Positions 1 to 6,738 of a DNA stretch of 10,043 nt are shown piece after piece. The notes beneath the pieces were generated by a model. The model made no database searches, was not told where the DNA came from, and worked only from the letters and a program-made list of their open reading frames with translations. Each line of letters opens with the position of its first letter. The first letter of the stretch is position 1. The stretch is from positions 1 to 10,043 of the forward strand of contig JAGVUS010000210.1 in NCBI GenBank assembly GCA_019136175.1. The letters run 5' to 3'. Source of the DNA: Chloroflexota bacterium (GTDB lineage Bacteria; Chloroflexota; Anaerolineae; Anaerolineales; Anaerolineaceae). The position numbers were made by a program, and so were the translations under genes.

Positions 1-10
1 TACCCCGCCC

Positions 11-541
11 ATGAATAAGAAATTGATTGCCCTGGTTGTGATTACCTTGCTCGGCGGCATCTTGCTTTCGGGATGCAAACTGTCAGCGTCCACGCCGCCT
101 GCCGCCACACCCACTGTGGAACTTGCCTTCCCCACCAATCCCGTTCAAAATACGCCGGTTGTACAGGCAAATACGCCTGTCCCGCCCGTTGTTGCCACTC
201 CTACGGTGGTGGTGGTGATTAATACACCCCCTGCACCCGTTCCCACGCTGGGTGTATTCCCCACCCCGGTGCGTCCCACCTCCTACACGGTGCAGGCATA
301 TGAAAGCTATTACTGCATTGCCCGTCGATTTAATCTAGATCCGGCAGGCTTGATGACAGCCAATGGCAGCGTTGAACTGCATCCCGGCACCGTGCTGAAG
401 GTTCCCTCAACCGGAACCTGGCCTGGTGGAGACCGCGCCCTCAAAGCCCATCTACACCGTCAAGTCCGGAGACACCATTCACCGGATTGCCTGCGAAGTA
501 TTTGGCGATGTGGATCCAATGAATATTGCACTTGCCAATAA
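11..541 (+). CDS. LysM-domain lipoprotein, frame-broken after the first LysM repeat
   Basis: This encodes a secreted lipoprotein that probably binds peptidoglycan or other N-acetylglucosamine polymers. Residues 1-22 are a type II signal peptide: Lys-Lys, a hydrophobic core, then lipobox LSGC with the lipidated Cys22. Residues 23-90 form a low-complexity Pro/Thr/Val-rich linker that would space the domain from the membrane. Residues about 91-132 are a LysM repeat (begins SYTVQAYESYYCIARRF, ends VLKVP). After about residue 137 the reading frame no longer makes sense. The last ~35 residues (His/Arg/Cys-rich) are out-of-frame translation, and the true continuation, a second LysM, lies in the +1 frame to a stop at 594-596. 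The ATG at 11 is supported by the perfect signal peptide, but only ten bases precede it, so no ribosome-binding site can be judged. The break may be a real mutation or a sequence error. Family assignment is firm; ligand is inferred. Confidence 0.8.
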   Translation: MNKKLIALVVITLLGGILLSGCKLSASTPPAATPTVELAFPTNPVQNTPVVQANTPVPPVVATPTVVVVINTPPAPVPTLGVFPTPVRPTSYTVQAYESYYCIARRFNLDPAGLMTANGSVELHPGTVLKVPSTGTWPGGDRALKAHLHRQVRRHHSPDCLRSIWRCGSNEYCTCQ

Positions 542-596
542 CCTTGCGGCTCCCGACTATAAACTGACTGTTGGGCAGGTCTTGCAGATTCCGTAA
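444..596 (+). pseudogene. Detached second LysM repeat of the upstream lipoprotein gene
   Basis: Read in the frame ending at TAA 594-596, these bases encode a clean LysM repeat: it starts KPIYTVKSGDTIHRIAC, passes through FGDVDP and IALANNL, and ends VGQVLQIP just before the stop. It has no start codon or ribosome-binding site of its own. It sits exactly where a second LysM should follow the first in the gene starting at 11. The frame change is +1 relative to that start, equal to one extra base or a loss of two or five bases, somewhere in about 417-452. Frame 1 still looks plausible up to RALKAH (about 435-449), which favours a break near 447-452. A CCCAT-repeat slippage there would fit, but that is speculation. 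Without translation in this frame, the product would carry one LysM instead of two. Confidence 0.75.
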
Positions 597-630
597 AGGA
601 TCATGCAGCCGCACTGAACCATACATTTCC

Positions 631-688
631 GGGTCGAGGTTTTTACCAGGATAACAGGATTCTCCTGGTCTAAACCTCGACTCTTTTT
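631..688 (+). terminator. Intrinsic terminator after the LysM gene
   Basis: A ten-base perfect stem (633-642 with 672-681, GTCGAGGTTT/AAACCTCGAC) continues past a 2x2 internal loop into a second stem (646-651 with 663-668, CCAGGA/TCCTGG), with a loop at 652-662. Five T residues follow at 684-688. It lies 35 bases after the LysM stop and ends 21 bases before the Nudix start. It should therefore separate the two transcripts. Confidence 0.85.
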
Positions 689-708
689 GTTTGCATCCAG
701 GAGGTCGG

Positions 709-1251
709 ATGACGGAAACCAAGCCGGGATTTCAAATCCTCTCAAGGCAGAACACCTATCACGGGCGGGCATTTGATGTTGCCCGGCTGGGTATCCAGAC
801 CCCGGATGGCATCGAGCGGCAGTATGACCTTGTGGATCACCGCGATTCCATTTCCATCCTGCCGGTGGATGAAATGGGGCAGATCTGGTTTGTCCGGCAG
901 TGGCGCCTGGGCGTGCAGGGGGATTTGCTGGAACTCCCGGCGGGCGTTCTGGAACCGGGCGAGGAACCACAGGCTGCCGCGGAACGTGAAATCCGGGAGG
1001 AGATTGGGATGGCGGCGCGTTCCATTCACGCCCTGGGGGGATTCTACCTGGCTCCCGGGTATTGCAATGAATACATGACGGTTTTCCTCGCGCGGGATTT
1101 ATATCCCGATCCCTTGCAAATGGACCAGGATGAATATATTACAACAATAAAAATCCCGGTGCTTGAAGCGTTTGCAATGGTGGAACGCGGGGAATTGGTG
1201 GACAGTAAAACGCTTGCTGCCCTGCTGTTGGCGCGTTCGCAAATCATCTGA
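709..1251 (+). CDS. Nudix hydrolase, ADP-ribose pyrophosphatase type
   Basis: This is a 180-residue cytoplasmic enzyme expected to hydrolyse ADP-ribose (or a related nucleoside diphosphate sugar) to AMP and ribose-5-phosphate with Mg2+. The complete Nudix box spans residues 79-101 and fits G-x5-E-x7-REUxEExGU exactly, including R93-E94-I95-R96-E97-E98. The preceding LLELPAG and the following FYLAPGYCNE (Pro116, about 16 residues after the box) are typical of the ADPRase subgroup rather than MutT. The length is also usual for that subgroup. The start chosen is ATG 709, with AGGAGGT at 699-705 just upstream. A TTG at 691 in the same frame would begin before this ribosome-binding site and add six residues, so I reject it. 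The gene follows a terminator and is probably transcribed alone or into the nifJ leader. Substrate is inferred from subgroup motifs; NUDT5/NudF-like relatives can accept other nucleotide sugars. Confidence 0.9.
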   Translation: MTETKPGFQILSRQNTYHGRAFDVARLGIQTPDGIERQYDLVDHRDSISILPVDEMGQIWFVRQWRLGVQGDLLELPAGVLEPGEEPQAAAEREIREEIGMAARSIHALGGFYLAPGYCNEYMTVFLARDLYPDPLQMDQDEYITTIKIPVLEAFAMVERGELVDSKTLAALLLARSQII

Positions 1252-1276
1252 GGAATCGGCAGCTTTTTAGAGGTTC

Positions 1277-1303
1277 TTCACTGGAATTAGTGACCTATAT
1301 AAC
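1277..1303 (+). promoter_or_regulatory. Possible nifJ promoter with overlapping small palindrome
   Basis: TTCACT at 1277-1282 (four of six matches to TTGACA) and TATAAC at 1298-1303 (five of six to TATAAT) are separated by 15 bases, shorter than ideal. The inverted repeat TCACT-N6-AGTGA (1278-1282, 1289-1293) overlaps the -35-like element, so it could be an operator. It does not match the Rex or FNR consensus as I know them. This is the best promoter-like site I see in the 202-base gap before nifJ, but it is weak. Confidence 0.25.
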
Positions 1304-1376
1304 TTTCCCGAATAGGGTTAAGTGGGCTACACTTTGAAGGATGGCTCAGGATTTGAACATCAGGCGTTATGACATG

Positions 1377-1424
1377 CGTGGGAATCGGCATGCTGGATTC
1401 CTGCACGGTCTGGACGCTTTTTTT
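1377..1424 (+). terminator. Leader hairpin and T7 run upstream of nifJ
   Basis: CGTG-GGAATC (1377-1386) can pair with GATTCC (1396-1401) and CACG (1404-1407), giving ten pairs with a two-base bulge and a nine-base loop. An alternative outer pairing uses GCGT (1376-1379) with ACGC (1414-1417), which abuts seven T residues at 1418-1424. It could be a terminator for the Nudix gene or an attenuator in the nifJ leader, since it ends 18 bases before the nifJ ribosome-binding site. The gap between the stronger stem and the T run makes this uncertain. No other terminator is visible between the two genes. Confidence 0.35.
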
Positions 1425-1453
1425 AATCATACAATCTCAATGGAGTGTGTCAA

Positions 1454-4400
1454 ATGATCCGAGAAAAGGTAACAATTGATGCCAATGAAGCCGTTGCATA
1501 TGTGGCATACCGGCTCAGTGAGGTGATTGCCATTTACCCGATCACCCCATCCTCCGGCATGGGTGAATTTGCCGATGCCTGGTCTGCCAGCCGCATTCCC
1601 AATATCTACGGAACGGTTCCGCTTGTGGCGGAACTGCAATCGGAAGGTGGTGCTGCCGGTGCCGTGCATGGTGCGCTGCAGACCGGTTCCCTGACCACCA
1701 CGTTCACTGCCTCCCAGGGCTTGCTCCTGATGATTCCAAATATGTATAAAATCGCCGGTGAGCTGACCTCCACGGTCTTCCATGTTTCGGCTCGTTCCCT
1801 GGCAGCCCAGGCGCTTTCCATTTTTGGGGATCACTCGGACGTGATGGCAACCCGCCAGACTGGCTGGGCACTGCTATGCTCCCGTTCCCCCCAGGAAGCC
1901 CAGGATATGGCATTGATTTCCCAGGCAGCTACACTGGAAGGGCGCATCCCGGTCCTGCATTTCTTTGATGGATTCCGCACATCGCACGAAGTCAACAAGA
2001 TTGAGCAGATCACCGTGGATGATATGCGTGCCATGATTAATGATGACCTGGTTCTGGCGCATCGCAACCGGGGTCTCACGCCCGATAACCCGGTACTGCG
2101 CGGTACCGCCCAGAACCCGGACGTGTACTTCCAGGCTCGCGAAACAGTTAATCCGTATTATCAACAGTTCCCCGCCATCGTTCAGGCGCAAATGGATAAA
2201 TTTGCAGGACTGGTTGGTCGGCAATATCACCTGTTTGATTATGTTGGCGCACCGGATGCGGAACGCGTGATCATCGTCATGGGCTCTGGTGCTGAGACTG
2301 CCGAGGAAACCGCCAAATACCTGGTTGGCAAGGGCGAGAAGGTCGGCGTTTTGACAGTTCACCTCTACCGACCGTTTTCCGTGGAGCATTTCCTCAAGGC
2401 ACTGCCAGCTACAACCCGATCCATTGCTGTTCTCGATCGCTGCAAGGAACCCGGTTCGGCAGGTGAACCCCTGTACGTGGATGTAATCACCGCGCTTTCT
2501 GAAGGTCTGGCTGCAGGAACTGCCCCCTTCAAAACCATGCCGGTTGTCATTGGTGGTCGGTATGGTCTTTCCTCCAAGGAATTTACGCCCCCCATGGTCA
2601 AGACGGTATTTGAAGAACTTGCCAAGCCCGAACCCAAGAACCACTTTACCGTGGGCATTAACGATGACCTTTCCCACACCAGCCTTTCCTACGACCCCAC
2701 CTTCAGCATTGCTTCCGCGGATGTCAAGCGCTGCATGTTCTTTGGCTTGGGCTCCGATGGTACCGTGGGCGCCAACAAAAACTCGATCAAGATCATTGGT
2801 GAGGAGACTGAATATGGCGCACAGGGTTACTTTGTGTATGACTCCAAGAAATCCGGTTCGGTGACCATTTCCCACCTGCGCTTTGGTCCCGGCGAAATCC
2901 GCGCCCCGTACCTGATTGGGCTGGGCGATGCCAACTTTGTTGCCTGCCACCAGTTCAACTTCCTGGAGCGGCTGGATATGCTTAAGTATGCCGCCCCGGG
3001 TTCCGTCTTCCTGTTGAACAGCATTTACGGTCCGGAAGAAGTTTGGGACAAACTACCCATGGAAGTCCAGACCACCATCATTGACAAGAAAATCCGTTTC
3101 TACGTGATTGATGCCTATGAGGTGGCACAGAAGACTGGCATGGGCGGGCGCATCAATACCATCATGCAGACCTGCTTCTTTGCCATCAGTGGCGTGCTGC
3201 CCCGTGAGGAAGCAATTGAACAGATCAAGAAGAGCATCAAGAAAACCTACGGCAAGCGTGGCGAAGCAGTTGTCCAGCGCAACTTTGAAGCAGTGGATCA
3301 GACACTGGAGAACCTTTATGAAGTCAAGGTGCCTGGAAAGGTGACCAGCAACTTCACCCGCCGGGCTCCTGTACCTGCGGAAGCCCCGGAATTTGTGCGC
3401 GATGTGCTTGGACCGATGATCAGCTATAACGGTGATGATCTGCCAGTCAGCCTGCTGCCGGTGGATGGAACTTATCCCACAGCAACCGCCCGCTGGGAAA
3501 AGCGCAACATCTCGCTGGAAATCCCCGCCTGGGATCCCGATACCTGTATCCAGTGCGGCAAGTGTGCCTATGTTTGCCCGCATGCTGTCATTCGGATTAA
3601 AGTATATGATCCGGCTGTGCTTGAACATGCACCGGCAACTTTCAAGTCCACCGAGGCAAAATTCAAGGAATTCCCCGGCATGCGCTACACCATCCAGGTG
3701 GCGCCCGAGGATTGCACCGGCTGTGGTCTGTGCGTGGAATCCTGCCCTGCCAAGAACAAGACCCAGGTGGGTCTCAAGGCGATCAACATGGTGGAACAGC
3801 CTCCCATTCGTGAGACCGAACGCGTAAACTGGGACTTCTTCCTCACCATTCCGGAAGCCGACCGGACTGTCTTCCAGCCCACCACCGTCAAAAACTCCCA
3901 GTTGTTGGAACCCTTATTTGAATTCTCCGGCGCTTGCGCTGGCTGTGGTGAAACACCTTATCTCAAGCTGCTCTCCCAGCTCTTTGGCGACCGGACCGTG
4001 GTTGCCAATGCCACCGGTTGTTCCTCAATCTACGGTGCCAACCTGCCCACCACCCCATGGGCGCATAACAAGGAAGGCCGCGGACCGGCATGGTCGAACT
4101 CCCTGTTTGAGGATAATGCTGAATTTGGCTTGGGGATGCGATTGACGCTGGATAAGCGCCTGGAATTTGCCCATGAATTGCTTGCCGAACTGGCGGGTGA
4201 GATGGGTGAAGATTTTGTTGCAGAAATCCTCAACGCAGATCAAAGCAATGATGCCGGCATCCAGGCACAGCGCACGCGGGTTGTGGAATTACGCAAACGA
4301 CTGGCGCAAAGCCGCAATGCCCGCGCCCGCTACCTCAACGAGATTGCAGATATCCTTGTTCGCAAGAGCGTATGGATCATTGGCGGTGATGGTTGGGCGT

Positions 4401-5026
4401 ATGATATCGGATACGGCGGTCTGGATCATGTTCTAGCATCGGGACGCAATGTGAATATCCTTGTCCTCGATACGGAAGTGTATTCCAATACCGGCGGTCA
4501 GGCATCCAAGTCCACACCGCGGGCAGCAGTTGCCAAGTTTGCTGCCAATGGCAAGGGGCTGCCCAAGAAAGACCTTGGCATGATTGCCATGGCATATGGT
4601 TATGTGTATGTTGCCAAAGTTGCCATGGGTGCCAATGACGCCCAGACGTTGAAAGCCTTCCTTGAAGCAGATGCCTACCAGGGTCCCTCCCTCATTATTG
4701 CCTACTCCCACTGTATTGCCCACGGTATTGACATGCGCAAGGGACTTGACCAGCAGAAGCTTGCGGTACAATCGGGCATCTGGCCGCTGTACCGGTACAA
4801 CCCGGCGCTGGTGGATGAAGGCAAGAATCCGCTGACCATTGATAGCAAGGATCCGACGGTTTCGGTGCAGGATTATGCTTACAATGAAACCCGCTACCGG
4901 ATGCTGGTGCAGAGCGATGAAGCCCGGGCGGAGATGCTGATGAACCAGGCGCGTGAGGATGTCTCCCGCCGCTGGGAACTTTACCGGCAGATGGCTGCCA
5001 TGTCCTACAAGAAGGACGAGGAATAG
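1454..5026 (+). CDS. nifJ: Pyruvate:ferredoxin (flavodoxin) oxidoreductase
   Basis: This 1190-residue single-chain PFOR oxidises pyruvate with CoA to acetyl-CoA and CO2 and passes electrons to ferredoxin or flavodoxin. Pyruvate-site residues fall at Thr31 (YPITPSSG), Glu64 and Arg114, the numbers I recall for the Desulfovibrio africanus enzyme. A two-[4Fe-4S] ferredoxin domain has Cys 698/701/704/708 and 754/757/760/764. The C-terminal TPP domain has GDG at 978-980 and SNTGGQ with Asn1012. The proximal cluster ligands are Cys828, 831, 856 and 1087, and their spacing (3, 25, 231) equals that of D. africanus as I remember it. All catalytic and cluster residues are present, so the enzyme should be active and oxygen-sensitive. 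The start is ATG 1454 with GGAG at 1442-1445; a GTG at 1445 overlaps that site and would shift the conserved numbering. A PyrD-like gene follows after 72 bases, probably in the same operon. Confidence 0.97.
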   Translation: MIREKVTIDANEAVAYVAYRLSEVIAIYPITPSSGMGEFADAWSASRIPNIYGTVPLVAELQSEGGAAGAVHGALQTGSLTTTFTASQGLLLMIPNMYKIAGELTSTVFHVSARSLAAQALSIFGDHSDVMATRQTGWALLCSRSPQEAQDMALISQAATLEGRIPVLHFFDGFRTSHEVNKIEQITVDDMRAMINDDLVLAHRNRGLTPDNPVLRGTAQNPDVYFQARETVNPYYQQFPAIVQAQMDKFAGLVGRQYHLFDYVGAPDAERVIIVMGSGAETAEETAKYLVGKGEKVGVLTVHLYRPFSVEHFLKALPATTRSIAVLDRCKEPGSAGEPLYVDVITALSEGLAAGTAPFKTMPVVIGGRYGLSSKEFTPPMVKTVFEELAKPEPKNHFTVGINDDLSHTSLSYDPTFSIASADVKRCMFFGLGSDGTVGANKNSIKIIGEETEYGAQGYFVYDSKKSGSVTISHLRFGPGEIRAPYLIGLGDANFVACHQFNFLERLDMLKYAAPGSVFLLNSIYGPEEVWDKLPMEVQTTIIDKKIRFYVIDAYEVAQKTGMGGRINTIMQTCFFAISGVLPREEAIEQIKKSIKKTYGKRGEAVVQRNFEAVDQTLENLYEVKVPGKVTSNFTRRAPVPAEAPEFVRDVLGPMISYNGDDLPVSLLPVDGTYPTATARWEKRNISLEIPAWDPDTCIQCGKCAYVCPHAVIRIKVYDPAVLEHAPATFKSTEAKFKEFPGMRYTIQVAPEDCTGCGLCVESCPAKNKTQVGLKAINMVEQPPIRETERVNWDFFLTIPEADRTVFQPTTVKNSQLLEPLFEFSGACAGCGETPYLKLLSQLFGDRTVVANATGCSSIYGANLPTTPWAHNKEGRGPAWSNSLFEDNAEFGLGMRLTLDKRLEFAHELLAELAGEMGEDFVAEILNADQSNDAGIQAQRTRVVELRKRLAQSRNARARYLNEIADILVRKSVWIIGGDGWAYDIGYGGLDHVLASGRNVNILVLDTEVYSNTGGQASKSTPRAAVAKFAANGKGLPKKDLGMIAMAYGYVYVAKVAMGANDAQTLKAFLEADAYQGPSLIIAYSHCIAHGIDMRKGLDQQKLAVQSGIWPLYRYNPALVDEGKNPLTIDSKDPTVSVQDYAYNETRYRMLVQSDEARAEMLMNQAREDVSRRWELYRQMAAMSYKKDEE

Positions 5027-5036
5027 TTGTTTCAAC

Positions 5037-5077
5037 CACCCTTCCCCTGCCCATTGGGCAGGGGAAGGTGTTATTTT
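5037..5077 (+). terminator. Hairpin with T-rich tail between nifJ and the PyrD-like gene
   Basis: A perfect 12-base stem (5041-5052 with 5056-5067, CTTCCCCTGCCC/GGGCAGGGGAAG) has a three-base loop. It can extend through C5040-G5068 and, past a bulge, CA at 5037-5038 with TG at 5069-5070. TTATTTT follows at 5071-5077. The structure is GC-rich and terminator-like, but the next gene begins at 5099 with its own AAGGAG (5085-5090). It could end most nifJ transcripts, with partial read-through, or protect the nifJ mRNA 3' end. Confidence 0.7.
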
Positions 5078-5098
5078 CTGAGTTAAGGAGACGAGCAG

Positions 5099-6100
5099 AT
5101 GATCGATTTATCAACCCAATACCTGGGTCTAAAACTGAAAAATCCCCTGGTTGCATCGGCTTCGCCCCTTTCCAAGAAGGTGGATACAGTCAAAAAGCTG
5201 GAGGATGCTGGTATTGGCGCGGTGGTGATGTACTCGTTGTTTGAGGAGCAGATCATCCACGAAAGCCATGCCCTGGATTACTTCCTCAGCCATGGTACGG
5301 AATCCTTTAGTGAAGCCCTGACCTATTTCCCGGACATGGAACATTACAATGTGGGACCGGATGGGTACCTGGACATGATCCGCAAGCTGAAGGAAAGCGT
5401 ACAGGTTCCGGTGATTGCCAGCCTGAATGGCATTTCCACCGGTGGTTGGGTGGACTATGCCTGCAAAATGGAACAGGCGGGTGCAGATGCCCTGGAATTA
5501 AATATTTATTTCCTGCCCACTGACCTGGAACTGGAAGGGATTGCGCTCGAAGATGCATATGTGGAACTGGTGCGCAGTGTGCGCGCCCAGGTGAAAATTC
5601 CACTGGCTGTCAAGTTAAGCCCATACTTCACTGCCCTGCCTAATTTTGCCCGCAAGCTGGTTGGCGCTGGCGCCAATGGCTTGGTCCTGTTCAACCGTTT
5701 TTACCAGCCGGATTTGGATATTGAAACCCTGGAAGTGGTTCCCGACCTGGTTCTTTCCACCTCGGACGAACTGCGCCTGCCTCTCCGCTGGACGGCAATC
5801 TTGTACGGACGCTTGCAGGCTGACCTGGCATTGACCACCGGCGTTCACAGCGTGGAGGACGTGGTCAAGGCAACCATGGCGGGTGCCCGTGTCAGCATGA
5901 TGGCTTCCGAACTGCTGTCCAGGGGCATTGGACGGGTTTCGGAAATTCTTGCAGACCTGGAAAAATGGCTGGAAACCTATGAATATCACTCCATTCAGCA
6001 GATGCTGGGCAGCATGAGCCAGCAGGCAGTTGCCGACCCTGCTGCTTTTGAGCGTGCAAACTACATGAAGGTTTTACAAAGCTTTGATCGTCGCCTGTAA
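5099..6100 (+). CDS. Dihydroorotate dehydrogenase-like flavoprotein next to nifJ
   Basis: This 333-residue TIM-barrel protein belongs to the PyrD/COG0167 superfamily. Family traits include NPLVASASPLS at 15-25, ADALELN at 129-135, VKLSPYF at 171-177 (Lys172 matching the FMN-contacting lysine) and TTGVHSVEDV at 246-255 in the flavin phosphate region. It is unlikely to make orotate. Where class 1 enzymes have N-[VI]-S-C-P-N with the catalytic Cys, or class 2 a Ser, this protein reads NIYFLP (135-140) with neither. The substrate-side Lys in the TKS motif is Tyr45 here (MYS), and I see no equivalent of the NSMGLPN orotate loop. These comparisons are to Lactococcus PyrDA from memory. Genes annotated as dihydroorotate dehydrogenase-like next to nifJ occur in other bacteria as I recall, pointing to a redox role tied to pyruvate oxidation, though the reaction is unknown. 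ATG 5099 has AAGGAG eight bases upstream. There is no Fe-S domain. Confidence 0.85.
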   Translation: MIDLSTQYLGLKLKNPLVASASPLSKKVDTVKKLEDAGIGAVVMYSLFEEQIIHESHALDYFLSHGTESFSEALTYFPDMEHYNVGPDGYLDMIRKLKESVQVPVIASLNGISTGGWVDYACKMEQAGADALELNIYFLPTDLELEGIALEDAYVELVRSVRAQVKIPLAVKLSPYFTALPNFARKLVGAGANGLVLFNRFYQPDLDIETLEVVPDLVLSTSDELRLPLRWTAILYGRLQADLALTTGVHSVEDVVKATMAGARVSMMASELLSRGIGRVSEILADLEKWLETYEYHSIQQMLGSMSQQAVADPAAFERANYMKVLQSFDRRL

Positions 6101-6114
6101 TAAAAGATTACTGT

Positions 6115-6146
6115 AAAAAAACTCCCCCAACTGGGGGAGTTTTTTG
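6115..6146. terminator. Bidirectional intrinsic terminator between converging operons
   Basis: ACTCCCCC (6121-6128) pairs perfectly with GGGGGAGT (6133-6140) around a four-base loop. It is flanked by A6 on the left (6115-6120) and T5 on the right (6141-6145). Because it has an A-run on one side and a T-run on the other, it reads as a terminator on both strands. It ends the nifJ/PyrD-like operon on the plus strand and can also end rpsU-infA on the minus strand, whose last stop codon is at 6218-6220. Confidence 0.9.
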
Positions 6147-6173
6147 TTTTTGACTTGAATAATGGATTGTAAA

Positions 6174-6206
6174 TTCGATGAAATTTTACAAGCAGGTTCC
6201 ATCGAA
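6174..6206 (-). repeat. Small inverted repeat just downstream of infA
   Basis: TTCGATG (6174-6180) and CATCGAA (6200-6206) form a seven-base stem with a 19-base loop, 11 bases after the infA stop on the minus strand. There is no adequate T-run, so it may be a 3' mRNA structure rather than a terminator, or chance. Confidence 0.3.
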
Positions 6207-6217
6207 CTGAATTATGC

Positions 6218-6469
6218 CTATTCTATGTCTGGAGCGCTCTCGTTGGGTCGGCGATGGCGATACACAATTCGACCGCGCGTCAGGTCGTAGGGGGACATTT
6301 CCACGCGCACCCGGTCACCCAGCAGGATGCGGATGTAATATTTTCGCATTCTGCCTGATAAATATGCCAAAACGGTATGACCGTTATCCAGGCGGACCCG
6401 AAACTGGGTTGCCGGAAGGGCTTCCACAATAATTCCTTCCACCTGAATTTTCTCTTCTTCTTTTGCCAT
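6218..6469 (-). CDS. infA: Translation initiation factor IF-1
   Basis: This 83-residue protein has a single S1/OB-fold, which binds the 30S A site and assists IF-2 and IF-3 during initiation. The sequence follows IF-1 almost throughout: VEGIIVEALPATQFRVRL (10-27), NGHTVLAYLSGRMRKYYIRI (29-48) and the hallmark SPYDLTRGRI (59-68). Usual IF-1 ends near residue 72; here about ten extra residues (RPNESAPDIE) form an acidic tail. The normally conserved ILPGD is ILLGD at 48-52, so a conserved Pro is replaced by Leu50. The ribosome-binding site AAGGAGG lies at 6480-6474, four bases before the start. The gene is 57 bases downstream of rpsU and very likely co-transcribed with it. This differs from the usual place of infA near secY/adk/map and rpmJ, so it may be a second copy or a relocated one; the window cannot tell. 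Confidence 0.95.
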   Translation of the reverse strand: MAKEEEKIQVEGIIVEALPATQFRVRLDNGHTVLAYLSGRMRKYYIRILLGDRVRVEMSPYDLTRGRIVYRHRRPNESAPDIE

Positions 6470-6526
6470 AAAACCTCCTTTTAAAGAACGGCACCCAACC
6501 AGGAAATCGGCAGGTGATCGAACAAC

Positions 6527-6727
6527 CTATTCCCCGCCATGGGTGTACTGGCGACGCTTGATGCGGCGGATGGCTTTCTTCTTCTCCACCCGGCGCAACT
6601 CACTCTTGGATACAAACCATCGCTTGCGGCGCACAGTGCTGAGGACACCGCTCTTTACAATTTTCTTGCGAAACCGCTTGAGCAGTTGATCCTGGCTTTC
6701 ATTTGGGCGTAAAACAACAATCGGCAA
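6527..6727 (-). CDS. rpsU: 30S ribosomal protein bS21
   Basis: This 66-residue basic protein joins the 30S platform late in assembly, near the anti-Shine-Dalgarno end of 16S rRNA, and supports initiation. Family traits are an N-terminal MPIVVLRPNES (as in the MPVIKVRENE type), LLKRFRKKIVKSGVL (15-29) and VRRKRWFVSKSELRRVEKKKAIRR, with a Lys/Arg-rich C-terminus. I choose TTG 6727-6725 as start. The strong site GGGAGG (6741-6736) is eight bases upstream, and the protein then begins with the family's usual Met-Pro. A GTG at 6736-6734 in the same frame overlaps the Shine-Dalgarno sequence and would add three residues, so it is unlikely. The gene heads an operon with infA. The leader (about 6890 to 6728) contains mutually exclusive hairpins, so premature termination or translational control is likely. 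Part of the Shine-Dalgarno sequence can also pair in a small hairpin. Confidence 0.93.
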   Translation of the reverse strand: MPIVVLRPNESQDQLLKRFRKKIVKSGVLSTVRRKRWFVSKSELRRVEKKKAIRRIKRRQYTHGGE

Positions 6728-6738
6728 TTCTCTCACCT

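Noticed and set aside
411..455. Programmed ribosomal frameshifting in the LysM gene
   Set aside because: I see no slippery heptamer or downstream pseudoknot at the frame change; mutation or sequence error is simpler.
691..708. TTG at 691 as start of the Nudix gene
   Set aside because: The AGGAGGT site at 699-705 lies downstream of it and serves ATG 709.
1445..1453. GTG at 1445 as start of nifJ
   Set aside because: It overlaps the GGAG ribosome-binding site, and ATG 1454 puts Thr31, Glu64 and Arg114 at the positions I recall for known PFOR.
1874..2950. A 358-codon open frame on the minus strand opposite nifJ
   Set aside because: It lies wholly within the well-supported nifJ coding sequence, has no domain-like pattern, and its length follows from the biased codon use of the plus-strand gene.
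6214..6432. A plus-strand open frame opposite infA
   Set aside because: infA is unambiguous on the minus strand with a strong ribosome-binding site; the plus frame is its shadow.
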